NCBI GenBank assembly: GCA_025345505.1
Contig: JANVCC010000153.1
Coordinates: 1,547,911 to 1,611,910, forward strand
Direction of reading: 5' to 3'
DNA: 64,000 nt
Origin: Todiramphus chloris collaris
Taxonomy: Eukaryota; Chordata; Aves; Coraciiformes; Alcedinidae
The translations under genes and the position numbers were made by a program. The notes under the pieces were generated by a model, which worked only from the letters and a program-made list of their open reading frames with translations, was not told the DNA's origin and made no database searches. Positions 33,216-46,331 of this stretch are shown here, piece by piece. Positions within the stretch are counted from its first letter, which is position 1, and every line of letters starts with the position of its first letter.

Positions 33216-36200
33216 AGACAGCCTGGGTGACTGGTTGAGTGGGGTATGTCTGCACTGTCAAAGTCTCCAGATGAATCATGCCATGATACCTAACAATTGG
33301 GATGGTTAAGTTCCTTGAAATAGTCCCACCCAGGAAAGCTAAGTGTTGTGTTGAAGCCCATGCAAAGAGCTCAGCTGTAGGAAGAAGGCAAGTTCCTGCA
33401 GGAGCCTGCAGAAACCCACAGGAGAAGACCAAGGAAAAGACACAGTTAACTCATTTTCCATATCTAAGTAGCTTGATGTGGGTTGTCTTGAGCTTTAGAT
33501 TAATTCAGGGAACAACTAGTGGCAGAAAAGCACCTGTGAATTGGAATCCATGCCAAGCCAAAGGGTGTTTTCACTTTGGCTGCACTGTGTACGCTTTTAT
33601 TTCATTGTTAAGTTGTATGCAAAACACTGGATCACAGCTTCTGGACTAATGACACCTTCTAAAACACTTTCAGTCTTCAGAGGACTTGCTGAATGTGTTG
33701 CCCCTGTGGCCTTGTTGGGAATGCAGAGTCTGAAGTTTCTGCACCTCCAAATCTCAACCCATCCAACCCCCTAAGGACCTAGGGATCTAGGAGGAGTTCA
33801 CAGACATGAACTTTAGGCTTGGAGCTAGGTGGTCTTTATCTCTATAAACAATGGGTAGAAATAGATGTGTTCTTTGAAGCCACCAGCAAAGAACACTAAC
33901 TTAATTCTTCTCACTCATCTTTCAGAAAATAGTTCACTTGCTTGTTCTACTAGGAGTCCAGGATGGCTACCTGCAGTATCTAAAGTCAACTTTGGTGGAA
34001 ACATCTGTCAAGGTTGTTCCCACATCAACTGGAGTCACCAGCATCCTTCCCCAAGCTTTCAAAAGTCCACCATCTAGTTCCTATCGAAGACCAAGTATTT
34101 ACTGAGATAGAATCAAACTGCTGTAGTCTTTATCCATCATATTGTGAAGCCAGGAGGACTTTCTTGAGCTATTTCAATAGGATGTAGATGAAGACTGCAG
34201 TCTCATAACGTTTAATTCATGTGAACAGCCAAACTCATGCTTGTCTTTGTTTTTTGGTGGTTACTACAGTGGCAGAGCGAAAACACAAGTCATAGGAAGA
34301 AGAGCTTATAGATTGGTGCCCTCAACTATTCGTTTCCGTTGCTGGGAAGATCATGAAAGATAAAGAAAAAAATAAATAAAACCATGTAGAAATACTTTTA
34401 ATTGCTTTTCACACTGCTCCCTTCTCAATACAGTAGGGAAACAGTCACAGCTTGCTTTGATCTGCGTTACAGTCTGGAAAGTTTAATCTGCAAAAGACAA
34501 TCTCCAGCAAGTGCCTTGTTCTCAAGGCGTCATCAGGCACTGAGACAATGTAATGCAAATTTGGCATTTCATGGAGGAGTGTGTAGTCACTTGACTTTCA
34601 GCTGAAGATACAGGGTGGAATCTCAAAACATGAATGGTGCTTCTGCTCTTAAACATAGCTAAGCAGAGTCCTCTTCCTAGCTCACTCTGAAGTGTGAGAA
34701 CATCTACCCGAGCACCCTCTTTTGGTCTCTCTTTCCAGGTGTGAATATTTTTTCTCTCTCTCTAAAGTCAATTTATCTTTAGGAGAACCAAGTTCATTCA
34801 GCTTCCTGATATTTTTATTGATATGAACCTTATGAACCTTCCAACCCTCCCCACCAAAAGAAAACCAACACAACAATGACAACCCAACAAACAAAGCCTT
34901 TAGAAAACATTGGGAAAGTCTACAAAGATCAGAATCTTATTTCAGTGTTACTCAAGTCTCTGGTAGCTCCTGTCATTCCTTTTTCTCGCTGTTTCCAGGG
35001 ATTAAACTAGTCTTTCACATTTTCCATTCCCCTGCAAACTGCTTCCAAACTGCCTGCTGCATGTGGGCGATTTTGAAAATGTGGTTGTAGAGAAACAGGC
35101 CAAGTATCACCTGTTGTGGTCTAACCAGGCACCGTCTTCAAATTTCTTAAGCACCAACACTCCCTGGATGCATTGACACCAACCTCTTCTTTTCTACTGG
35201 AGAATACATGAAGCACTCAAGTTTACAAACACACTCATCCCCAGAACAGGTGCAGCTCAAGATTGAACTGAGGGGAAAGGGTCAAAGAGCTGCTCTTTTC
35301 AAACCAATCAGCCTTTTCGTCCCATTAGCTCAGGAGGAGCCATGAAAACACTATTCTGTGTGTCCACAGCTGAAGTTCTTGACTTATCTTTAAGCCTCGC
35401 ATGCCCTGAAGTGCTTAATCCAACCTTCAGTGAGCGTTTTTCTTTGCCAACACACCTAGAGAGCTCTTCATTTCCCTTATCTCAAACTGTCTGCTCCGTA
35501 GCAGAGCCATTGTAAATAAGTACCTGGCCACCTTCTTAATAAATTATATGTACTCTCCCTCTTGGAATGAACACCTGTTTATGAGGAAGAAACATGCAGG
35601 AAATACATGCTCATGGCTTTTTCAGAAAAAGAGAAGGCTTCACTTCTGGATGACCTTGCTCTATAGCACCACTCTACTGACTTTTCACAGTTCCTACCTT
35701 CTCAGTATGGCTGTCAAAAGTCCTTTATGCATCAGTAGCAGCATGTAGAGGCACGTACACCTACTTGCTTCTTCCTGAATTCCGGTATCCTTGAACTCTG
35801 TAGGAGCTTTATTTTGCTATTCATCTTGGAGAGGCCTTGTGCTGTCTCCAAGTGTGGCTGAGAACTTCCTCTGTGGACGTCCTTCTGAGGTCTCCAACAG
35901 AGGTAAAATAACTGCTTTTCTGAATGTTGTACGGCAAGAGTGTAACTTGCCTAATGACCCAGGATAAGACCCAGAGAACACTTAAGTCCCCACTGGATAT
36001 TGAGATGTGAGCAAGAGCGGTGACTTTGCTCCTTTTGCCTTATGCAGATGCAAGGTGGCAGCCAGTCCTGCCGCAGAAGTCAAGTCAAAGGTTGGCTACC
36101 CGCTTATAATAGAGGGGATTTGCTTGCCAATGCCCTTGGTTTTCTTCCACACCACTCCCTTTGCATGGGATCCTCTACCACAAGGATGTCACGTCTCCTC

Positions 36201-37077
36201 CAGATTCTTTCTCATAACCTGTTCATCTCTCCAGAGGTTCACCTCACTCTCTTTTCCTTTCTCACCCATTTTCTCTGCCTCTTCCTGGTGCCACATCTAA
36301 CTCTTTGAAGATGAATTTCAGCCACACAATGAAGAAGGGGACAGAAGTTGTGCAGAGCTGCCTATCTAAAAAGGTGCACGTTGAGAGCACAGCCTTGGTG
36401 TTATGACACTAAAATATGGAAATGAATAAGGTTGTTGGAGAAGTCTCACAGATCCTGTCAGGCTATAAGGAAAGCCTAGCTAAGATTGTCTCACGTATCC
36501 TCATACTATGACAGAAGAGCTCACACTGAAGATGATTGCAAGTGATGAGTGCACAGCCCTTATTCCATCATACATCATTAGAACTAGGCCCTCTCTGGTG
36601 CTCTACTCATAATCCCAAATGGCCTACTAAGGTTGAGCAGCAAGTACTTCATGCATCTAAGGATGCCTAAAAACACACCTGGGGAGAACTGGGCTACCAG
36701 GAGGCTGTGAAATTTCAAAAAAATGGAGACTGCCAAGAATGGCCAATGGCACCTGAATGTTCAAGAGACTCACCAGACAGGATCTTCAAGACATCCTAGC
36801 TTCAGTTCCCACAAAGCCTCACCGCATGACTGAAAGGCTATGGTGCCCACCATAATGAGGACAAGAGCAAGCTGGGAATGCTACTCTGGAACATCTCAAC
36901 CAGAGCTAGGGACCAGGCAGAGGAGATGTAGTCGAGCCTAGTGTCCCTTCTTTTACACTCCCATAGCCTACATCAATTCCCAGTCTCCACAGAACTCTTC
37001 TTTAGAGCTGAACCAGCAGCCCAGAGGACAGGTGGGTGGACAAGCAGAAAAATTAATAAATCTACATTCAATGAATG

Positions 37078-37095
37078 ACATTTTTTTTTTTTTTC
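37078..37095 (+). repeat. Poly-T tract
   Basis: A T run of about 15 bases. Confidence 0.9.
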
Positions 37096-37907
37096 ACAGG
37101 AAAACACCAATAACCTTGTATATGTTGTGATTCTTCTTCTTTTTTTCCTAAGAAAATTAAAATAAAACCTGGACAAATTTTAGAATGGAAAGAAAGGAAA
37201 TGGAACTTGCCAAACCCCATCATATTAAATGGGAAAGGAAATTGTTCTGCTAACTAATGTCCCTCTTGGATGGAAGGGATTTTCTTCTATGACATGAAAA
37301 CTATCCCAAACCCAAGCAATTACAAAATGCGGGCAATAATGAAATTTTAAATCCATGTTTTAGTTAAAAATTTGAAAACCACCTTAACGCAGATCAGCAA
37401 AGCAGTAGGTTTATCTCTTGAAGACATGAATCAAGTAACTGATTATCATGGAAAATACCTTTTCAGTTTGAGGGTCGTTTTACTGTTTGTGTGTTGCCCA
37501 GAAGTAATCAAACCTAGGCCCAAGCAGTCTAACACTAATTACAGAAGTGACATCTATTAATTCAGAAACTATCAGTGTCTGTAACACTGATTGCAGTGGG
37601 CTCTTCAACTTTTGGTCTCTGAGCATCTGGCTATAGACAAATTATTCCTAAGAGGCTCACTAAAAGAACTAAGAAGTCTAAGCCTATTGTTAGACAGCTC
37701 AAATTCACTGTGAAGCTATTTGACCTTCCAGAGTATTTTTATTCCAGTCTGGGAAAAACAAAAAGGTTTAAACCTACTGGTTTAACTGTTCATTCCGCTT
37801 CTCTTGTTAGATATCTCCTCTTCCATCCTCAAGTAGAGCACAAGAGATATATTGAAACTCTTTTTCTCTTCTAGCCCAGAAAGTTTGTACATAATTTTGT
37901 GTCTGGG

Positions 37908-37975
37908 TGCAATCCTGCAAACTCAGGCACGGAGGTAACATTTCTCCCATGAATAATTCCCTTACCCTTGTCCTG
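37908..37975. repeat. Ancient palindromic repeat fragment (TCCTGCAAAC type)
   Basis: GGGTGCAATCCTGCAAACTC, GGCACGGAGGTAACATT and CCATGAATAATTCCCTT follow half of a common amniote palindrome (TCCTGCAAACAC, CTTAACTTT, GAGTAGTCCCATT). The family is recalled from memory. Confidence 0.45.
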
Positions 37976-37980
37976 CATTA

Positions 37981-38003
37981 ATAATAATGATGGTGATGAT
38001 GAT
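37981..38003 (+). repeat. (ATG/ATA)n trinucleotide tract
   Basis: ATAATAATGATGGTGATGAT and following ATG units. Confidence 0.85.
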
Positions 38004-38057
38004 GCAGCATTGTATTTCTCTAGCACCTTTCATCAGAGTATCTCTAAGCGTGGGACT
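38003..38057 (+). repeat. Possible ancient repeat word
   Basis: GCAGCATTGTATTTCTCTAG then CACCTTTCATCAGAGTATCT, CTAAGCG resembles a dispersed vertebrate repeat of the form TTTCTATAGCGCCTTTCAT, GATCTCAAAGCGC. I cannot name it. Confidence 0.35.
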
Positions 38058-38232
38058 CATCTCACCCGACTTTGACCATTTAAAAGTTAGGCATCTCAGC
38101 CAAGTTAGCTGTCTGCTAGAGTCCATGGAGCAAGATCAGCATCTCCAGAGGGCAATTCAGCCCATCCTAAGATAGTTGCCTCAGATAGGTGGGCTGAATC
38201 ACTGGAGATGCCCAGGAGGCAGCACTGGCTGT
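38058..38232. repeat. Fold-back family, copy B
   Basis: The left arm CAGCATCTCCAGAGGGCAAT then TCAGCCCATCCTAAG is the near-complement of CCTCAGATAGGTGGGCTGAA then TCACTGGAGATGCCCAGG. The outer part contains GACTTTGAC-ATTT and GTTAGGCATCTC, as in the copy at 24343. The centre is near 38175. Confidence 0.65.
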
Positions 38233-39930
38233 GGAAAAGCATTGAGCATAAACTAGACACCTTGTTTTTAGCAAGCTAAGGGTAAGGACCAGGAATCTCT
38301 CCTGGTTTTGCCGAATCTCAGAAATCCCTGGAGGGCTGGTAAAAGGACACCAAGGAAAGTGTTTGCTGAGAGATAGCCAGCAACCATCTCTACAATGGAC
38401 CATGGCAGCTTATTTATAACACCCAACAGCAGTTTGGGTCTGGATTTGGAAAATAACATACTTAATGGCAACTTCGAGTGGATGCTAAGAAAGTAGACTG
38501 TAATTATCTGAGTTGAGGTTTGGCCAGGACAGTGAATTCCCACAGGAACTAAGGCACACCACAACACTCAGCACCTTCCACTCTAAGTGCAAGAGACGTT
38601 TCTTTGACTTTGTCTTCCCTTAGGATCTACAGAACAGAATAGAAGAGGAGAGAATATGAGCATTAACAACCCAGTTACTTGCAAAAAGTCTCAGGAACTC
38701 TTTAATTACCCTTGGCAACTAACACCTCTGTTTTACATGCCATCTGAAAAACAACCCATCCAGCAGAATACTAGCCCCTCAAACCATGTTTTCAAGCCTG
38801 GCTCCAGGACACAGTGACCCTAATACTGCTGCCATACTGCATCCTACATCTTGGGCTTCTCCCTGGAGGTCTCTCTGCTGAGATCTGCCTCCATCTAGCT
38901 CCATTTATCTTATAAGCTTTGCCAGGACCTCAGTACATGGTATTAGAGATGTATAAGCCTTAACATTTTAATCTGCCACCTACACTGCAGTTTATGAGAG
39001 CTGTAAATCTCGTGGTTATAATGAACTCATCTAATGATATTGCTGATGGATAAATTTACCTGGGATGAGGAACAACAGTTACTTGCAAATGAAAGAAGAG
39101 CAATTTAAAGTTTCATGTAAACACCTTTGCTGCCTTACTTCTGACTTCTCCCAGCCTAACCCCTACCAGGGTTTCATGACAAATGGAAAGTATGTGTAGA
39201 TGTGTGTTTGTGATGCAACGACTGGCTGGCCTGTGAGAGAACCTGCCTCTTTCTACCCTGTATAATGCTTCCAGATCTTGGGCACTGGAATCAAGTTTTA
39301 GATGAAAACAGAGCAAATTTTCTGGGTCAGGGTTGCTAAATTAGGCGAATGGAAGGAAGAGAGAAGGCAATGCATTAGGCAATGAAAAATGCCTCCAGTA
39401 TTTAAAGATATTTAGACTCCTACTATGAATTTCAATAATAATTAGGAGTGTGGCTAGTCTTAACCCTCTTAGCTACCCCCATCCCCAAAGCATTCCAGCT
39501 TGAACCTTTTTTAAATGATCAGCAATATAAAGTACATATTGTGGTTTCAAACCTCTCATTAATGCTCATCCCCCTGAACTGAGGTCTGTTCTGGGCTATG
39601 TCAGTGCTAAATACCTCAGAGGACTGGGCTCAAAGACCTCAGATCCTTGTGAAGATTGGATTTGGACTTCTAAATTGCTTAAGTGCTTAAGTGCTTGGGG
39701 GAATTTTATCCTGAAACGCCTCAGTGATGAAGCCAATTTTGAAATGAGAACCATGGATGGAAAGCTCGGTCGTTGTGGTGTTTGGGTAACCCTATAAGAA
39801 CAACATGATTTTCACTGTCCACTGTTCTAATATAGCAGGTTAATTTGATTTCTTGCCCTTTCTTCCAAGAATACATTTTGCATATGCATTTGGTCATGCT
39901 AAACACACGTACACTCACTCTGTTGTGCGC

Positions 39931-39946
39931 GCACACACACACACGT
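39931..39946 (+). repeat. Short (CA)n
   Basis: Eight CA units after GCGCG. Confidence 0.85.
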
Positions 39947-40335
39947 CTGTGAGTTCCTTCTTTGGCTTTCACTGAGTCATCAGGCTCACCAAATGTGTGA
40001 ACTCACGCTATAATGTTCTCCCAGAAAAATAACAAATTGATTTCATTTTTACAGGCTACAGCATGCTATATAATTGGAGACACTGCCTTGTCAACTCAGA
40101 CCGGTCTGACCCGACCAGAGACATTGCTTACAGCTGTTTACGGAGCCATAAAGTTTCCTCCTCTTTGTTTTTCCTTCCTTTTGCACTCTCTCTTTTGTTT
40201 TTGGTTTTGGGGTTTTTTTTGTAATTCTTCTTTCCTTCTCCCTCTGATGAATCGTACAACAACTTTTTGTTCTGGTCATAAAATACTGTTAAGAAAAATG
40301 CAAGAAGCCTTGATTTAGAAAAGTCCATGCTTCCA

Positions 40336-40412
40336 GGTAATGCTGTAATTAATGGGACTTAAGCATGTATTTAGAATTAAGCATGTGTTTAGGGACTTTT
40401 ATTGTGCCAAGA
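40336..40412. repeat. Ancient palindromic repeat fragment (TTAAGCATGTG type)
   Basis: TTAATGGGACTTAAGCATGT, ATTTAGAATTAAGCATGTG and TTTAGGGACTTTT follow the other half of the amniote palindrome whose consensus is AATGGGACTTAAGCACGTGC, TTAAG, TTTGCTGAATC. Confidence 0.5.
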
Positions 40413-41462
40413 CAGTCAGCAAGGAACTTTCTGTTACACTCGTGTGTGCTTTATTATTACTTTTTTTAATTATCGATACCAAATTAGAGGTTTTGATTGA
40501 GCAATCTTAGTCACTGCTTCCTTTTTAGACCCAGAGCACAGCTTCAGTTGCATCAGGCATTTTGCAGTTTTTTACTATCATTGTGTCCAAACTATGATCA
40601 TCCGATGAAGAGCAAACTCCTACACTAGTTGATCTATCCTACTGAAACTGCCAGCTAGGACTGGGCACAATTAATGTTTTTAAATTAATCTATTTCTCAT
40701 AAAACCACATATATATACATATATATAATCCCACCCTGAAATCTTGTATTTGTCACTTATCTATTAATTTGCCACATTTGCCAAGCACTGAGAATAAGTC
40801 TAACTTTTCCAACCTCTGCAAAAATATGGTTTTATGAGGGGATTGCTTTGCAGACAATTCCACTTTGTGCGAAAAAATCTTTTTTGCTTATCTTAAAATG
40901 CACCGAACTTCCAGACTTACGTGAAACACTTCGATTTCTATGGAAAAAGAACTTCTTTTCAAATGCTTAATTTTCCAACCATGATAAAGATGCTGAAATA
41001 CTGAACTAAAAAAAAAAACTAACATAAAAAGATCCCAAATCCAAAAAAGCTTTTCATCTAGCTGCACTGTCCATCGAAATCCCACTTGACTACTTTGCAA
41101 TCAATTACGGTTGTGCTTCCTTTCATATCACCAATTCATCACAGAATCTGCTTCTTCTCTGGTTTGAAATGTCACAAAACTCATCTCATTCAATCCCTCT
41201 GAAAGCCTCAAAGACTGATTGATACTGAATCAGCTGCCTCAAATGCACACATAAATATGAAGACACCTTGCATCCTCTTTTAAGGAACATTTTTGTACAC
41301 AGGGTGGACTTAGGACTAAGGAGAATATTTATCTGGATCTTCATACAAACACATATGGGAAAGGGACACAAAAGTCAGTCAAGAAAGAAAACTTCCCTCC
41401 AAAACTACACTGAAGCTTTTCAGGTCTATATTTTCCTTTTGAGAAAAAAAAAAATTAAATTT

Positions 41463-41512
41463 ATAATATAACATAACATAATAATATATAAATATTTATA
41501 TTTTTCTTTTTA
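41463..41512 (+). repeat. AT-rich low-complexity tract
   Basis: ATAATATAACATAACATAAT and TATA/ATTT units. Confidence 0.85.
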
Positions 41513-41747
41513 GAAAAATATGGAAAGCAGCAGAGGGCAGGGACCTCTTGAACTTCTCCTTCCCTCTGTTTTGGAAAGGTTGCAGCAAAAGGTGACCTGT
41601 TATTAGACAACAGAGAACACACATGGAGGATGGCCGTGAGGAACATCCCAACCCAAAGGGAAGCCAATGCTTATTTAGAGCTGAACTCTTGAAAGACTGC
41701 CAGGAGACAAAAGCTGCTTATAAAACTATTTTTCTGCTTATAAACCC

Positions 41748-41772
41748 TTTTTTTTTTTTTTTTTTTTTTTTT
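41748..41772 (+). repeat. Poly-T tract
   Basis: A run of about 25 T residues. A second, shorter T run lies at about 41815-41828. Confidence 0.95.
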
Positions 41773-41947
41773 AAATGAAACAGCAATTTCTTCTGCAACA
41801 GAACAACTACGTTTGGTTTTTTTTTTTCTTTTTGCAAAGAAACTGCTTTGCATGGGAAAAAATCCTCATGGCTCCTTGACATGTTTCAGCTAGATCTCAG
41901 TAAAATTAAGGAGGTACAGACTGATGAGTCGCTCAAAGGTGCAGGAA

Positions 41948-42011
41948 AAATGCCAGTGTACGTCCTGGCATTTGTATACTCTTTGAGAGAGAGAAAAATT
42001 CTCTCTCAAAG
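41948..42011. repeat. Two adjacent perfect hairpins
   Basis: Hairpin 1 has AAATGCCAG (41948-41956) and CTGGCATTT (41965-41973) with an 8-nt loop. Hairpin 2 has CTTTGAGAGAGA (41981-41992) and TCTCTCTCAAAG (42000-42011) with a 7-nt loop. They are 7 bp apart. Confidence 0.9.
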
Positions 42012-43300
42012 ATATCTCTCACAACAGAAAGAACAACAACATCAATAAACCCCATGCAGAGAAGGAAGAAAAAGATTTAATTTGCTTTGCAGCACTGACT
42101 TTTACCATTGTTTGAGGATACCTCTTCTCTGCTGAAATGGAGGTATTGGATCTCCTTCAGCCCCAGATTTATTCTGTTGTGAATAGAAAAGGCTGGGATG
42201 TTTCAACCATAAGGCAGCTTAATTTTGTTGGGCTGCTAAGCAGAACTCCTCAACTTCTTACAGCTATGGCAATGACCTAACTTGAAGTCAATGTTTAATA
42301 ACCTGGTTTTGAGATGGAAAGCCCTATATATGTGTAATGTGAACCTCTTCACAACCAGCTGCCTTTTCTTAGCCATCTTCTGTGGATTCCTAAGCAACAG
42401 GCCCCCCACTCCAAGGGTCTCCAGATGTCTTAGTCAAAAAAAGGTGATGTGGGTGAAAAGCTCTTCCAGACTCGTGAATAACTGACCAACAGACGTGGTC
42501 TGGTTTCCTGGAGAATTACTGCACCATGTGTGCATCTCTAGACCACACAGAGAAGAACCCAGGTTTCTTCTCCAGGTTTCTCTCCCTAAACTTGCTGGAG
42601 TTTAGTATTTGCAGAGCTTGGCTTGAAGAGTTTCTTCTCCAACTGACTCAGCAGAGGCAGTACCTTGATGTTTCTCAGAAAAACATAACTGTTCAGAAGC
42701 CTCATAAATTCTCAGTGTGATTTGTGACTCAGTGCCTGTCTGAAAAAAGGTTGAGGTGGTCAGGCTGATGAGTGGGGAAGAAACTTGGGCGAGAGAGAGG
42801 AAGCTTGTAGGAGAGGTAGGATTTGGAGGAAAGGAAGGAGGTAGGGAGTTGTCCTTGGAGCAAAAGAAACAAACCCTAATCTCTGAATTGGAGGATGAAA
42901 TAAGATGTTGGTTGAAAAGCAACCAACCATAACAGTGGGTTCGCTTTCTCCTGTTTGTGAAGGTAAATGATCCCTCATAGCTCAGGACAAGGAGTCCCTC
43001 GCAGAAGGACTCCCAGAGGGTGGCAGGAGCCAGGAGCCACACCTGCAGACCTCTCAGTACAGCATCAGAGCCCTAATGATTTCTTTCTGAAAGTGGCTGT
43101 GGAATTTCAGACAGGCTTCCAGATAGTGATCAGCTCGTGGAGGGGTGATCACTATTAGGCAAAGATACCAGCTTTGACATGCAGCGAGGGAAGAGGCCAA
43201 GAATTTGGGAAATCAATCCCAGCTTTCCGCTGCATGTTCCTCTGCCAAGATACCTCCTGTGTTTACTTTAGAAACCAGAGACGAGCCCTCCTTTTCATAA

Positions 43301-43346
43301 TAACAACAACAACAACACCACTAACAATAATAATAATAATAACAAT
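43301..43346 (+). repeat. (AAC)n/(AAT)n trinucleotide tract
   Basis: ACAACAACAACACCACTAAC then AATAATAATAATAATAACAA. Confidence 0.9.
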
Positions 43347-43890
43347 GATGCTGCTGCTGCAGGGTCACTCAGCTTAGCAGATGGATTCCTTCCAGCTTGC
43401 ATTTCTCCTTGCTTACCTGCAGAACTGATGCACAGATGTATATGAGGGATTATGCAATGTTAATAATTAGGTTTCACAGGAGATCTGATCGGTGACAATG
43501 GGAGGCTGTGGGAAGGAAGCTCTGCCGGAGAAAATCAAATCGACCCATGGATCTCATGTGGAACCCGTGGACTTCACTTGGGTCTAAGAAGCCTGAGTAG
43601 CCGTAGGGTCCACGAAGACCTCTGCAGCAAGAGTTCACCACTCTTGATCATGCACCAGAAGCAGGTCCGTTTCACCAAAGAGCTGCAGGAGCAAGCAACC
43701 ATGCTGCTCACTCCCCAGTTTTTGGCTTTCCCATGCTCATAGATCCTAAATATGAGTGATGCCTACGGTATCAGGGTCAGAGACAGAAAGTCTGCAGGAA
43801 TATTCCCTTGCATTTCTTTTGTAATCAAAACCTGAAGCTCTGGATGTGTTTGTTCCAAAATCCTCAAAATCCTAAACACCTTCCCACCCA

Positions 43891-43899
43891 CCCCCCCCC

Positions 43900-43957
<58 letters not shown>
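43891..43957. repeat. C9-A27-T31 homopolymer palindrome
   Basis: Nine C (43891-43899), 27 A (43900-43926) and 31 T (43927-43957) lie end to end. The A/T junction makes a perfect 54-bp inverted repeat. Confidence 0.9.
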
Positions 43958-43959
<2 letters not shown>

Positions 43960-45704
43960 AATTATCTTCCACAATACACAGGTAAGATACAGAACACTGA
44001 ACCGACACCATTACAGGGTTAACCTGATAGGGTTGTACTTTTTAGTTTTAAAAAAATTTATATGTTTTGTTGCAGTAGCTTATTTTCCACACTGAAACAA
44101 CTTTTAGCATTATAATTTTTCAGTGCAGTCCTGCATGCAGTAGAACACCGAAAAGCGGAAACCTAAAGGAGATGCTTTGACTGGCCAGAAATATTTAACT
44201 GAACAAATCACTTTTCTTTGATTAGGAAATAAAGAAGTTTCCAACTGTCCCTATTGCCTGGAAAAGAGAAAGTTCAGTTGTCAAGGATTTTTACAGGAAC
44301 AACATAATAAGTGAGGTGCAGATGTTACAACTACTGTCTTAAGAGACTCTGCACAACTCTGGGTTTTACTACAATGCTCAACTAATTAATGACTGGAACT
44401 CAGTTTCAGAAATTATCATTGAGGTTTGGAGCTTAGCAGGAATAAGAAGGGCTGGGTTATTTTACACAAAGCAGGAACATCTAGAGATTTGACAGCATAG
44501 AGATGCACCAGGGTTTTGAAGGTTTCCAAGCACTTCATCTACAGGACATTTCTAGCCAACTAGGAGGACAAAGAGGAAGCTTTCTTTGGAAGGAAGTCTA
44601 TTCCTTAACTGCAAGGCTGAAAATGGCAACAGAAGCAAAACCATGAACACAAGAACATGTTTACCCTTGATGCCACCATCAGGTGTTTTCTGCTTTCTGT
44701 TCCCTTCCCTTCTTGCGTGTATCCATGCAGAGACACACCTATTGACACATCCCTGTTGGTGGAGGCACAATTTAAAATTTCTCTGCTCTAGTGCACACAA
44801 ACATCAACCAGAAACATCGAGTGCCCTCAAGGAACTCTTTCTTACACCTTTTTTTTTCCCCTCCTAATACTCACTGATAATATTTGGAAATCAGAAGCTT
44901 GGAAATAGGTGGGTCAAATTTCCAAAACCTTGGGAGGGATTTCAAGACATGGGAGGGTAGGTTTGGTTGACTGCACACAGGCATCTCATACCCTTTCAGC
45001 TACTGTTGGGGATGCTACCTGGCTCCCAGCTACTACACCAAAAGGACACAAGTCTTCTGCTGTAGGACCTGTGTGGTAGCTGCCAGCCCCACTTGGGTGT
45101 CTTGGGTGAAACTGAGAATTGTGGCAGATGTGGGTGCCTTGATGTGGTCCCCTCATCTGGATGGGATTCACCATCCTGTAGAAGGCTCCAGCATAGACCT
45201 GAGCTAGCCATCCTGTATTTGCCATGTGTCCAATGGAAAGAAAAGGGCAAAATTAGGACACAGGTAATTTGGTCTTGCTTAGATATCTGCTTCAATATGA
45301 TATTAAGTCATGTGATGGACCCCTCTGGCAGGAAGAGTAATACCTCGGGAGTGAATTACTGATACTGTAAATGTTTAGTGAGATGAATCACACCTCAGGA
45401 TCCTGTGGTCAGGTGATGAACAGGAGATTTGTATTCACCTGTACCAAACCTTTTGTCCAAACAAAGACCTGATTCTGGAGGAGCTCCAGAGAGACTTGGT
45501 GAGAAGGGGGGGTTGTAGTGGGGTAGAAATCATCTCAATGGAAAGTACAATAAATACAGGAACAGAGACCCAAATACAGTGATTTCCACTGTGGCTCAAG
45601 CCAGGAAAGGGGCACTCAGTGAGACACCAATTTCTGAACTGAAAATTCAGCACCATTCCCTTCACTTCCCTCTTTGTTCCTCAGCTGGGGCAGGGGGACT
45701 GGTG

Positions 45705-46331
45705 AGAGCCATCAGTATGCTCTTGTAGCCAAGAAGGCCAATGGTATCCTGGGGTGTATTAAGAAGAGTGTGGCCAGCAGGTCGAGCAAGGTTCACCTGT
45801 ACCTCTGTTCTGCCCCAGTGAGATCATCTCTAGAGTATTGTGTCCAGTTCTGGACTCACCAGATCAAGAGAAAAAAGGAACTACTGGAGAGGGTCCAGTG
45901 GAGACTACAAAGATGATGAAGGAAAGCCTGTGCTGAGGAAAGGCTAAGACCCCTGGGGCTGTTCAGCTGCAGAAGAGAAGACTGGGAGGGGATCTGATCA
46001 ATACTGATCATTAGCTAAAGGGTGGGCATTAAGAGGATGGGGCCAGACTCTTTTCAATGGTGCCCAGCGATAGGACAAGGGGCAATGGGCATAATCTGGA
46101 ACTCAGAAGGTTCCAACAGAACATGAGGAAAAGCTACTTTGATGTGAGGATGTCAGAGCCTGGCCCAGGCTGCCCAGAGAGGTTGTGGAGTCTCCTTCTC
46201 TGGAGAGATTCCAAACCTCCTGGATACTGCGATGCTGGGCCCTCTGCTCTGGGTGACCCTGATGGAGCAGGGGAGTTGGACTGGTTGACTTCTGGTGGTC
46301 CCTTCCAACCCTTATCATTCCATAATTCTCT
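45705..46331 (+). mobile_element. CR1 LINE 3' fragment (about 630 bp, longest in the window)
   Basis: It starts in the end of the CR1 ORF2 region (GTAGCCAAGAAGGCCAATGG, TATCCTGGGGTGTATTAAGA, CTAGAGTATTGTGTCCAGTT). It runs through GATAGGACAAGGGGCAATGG and GGCCCAGGCTGCCCAGAGAG, and ends at GTGGTCCCTTCCAACCC and CATTCCATAATTCTCT. An 80-codon open frame at its start is a remnant of the CR1 reverse-transcriptase C-terminus, not a host gene. Confidence 0.97.

Noticed and set aside
42602-43042. 146-codon open frame, minus strand
   Set aside because: No known family and no supporting context; likely chance.
45674-45916. 80-codon open frame ending with a Lys-Lys-Glu-Leu-Leu-Glu segment
   Set aside because: It is the degraded C-terminal end of the CR1 reverse transcriptase, not a host gene.
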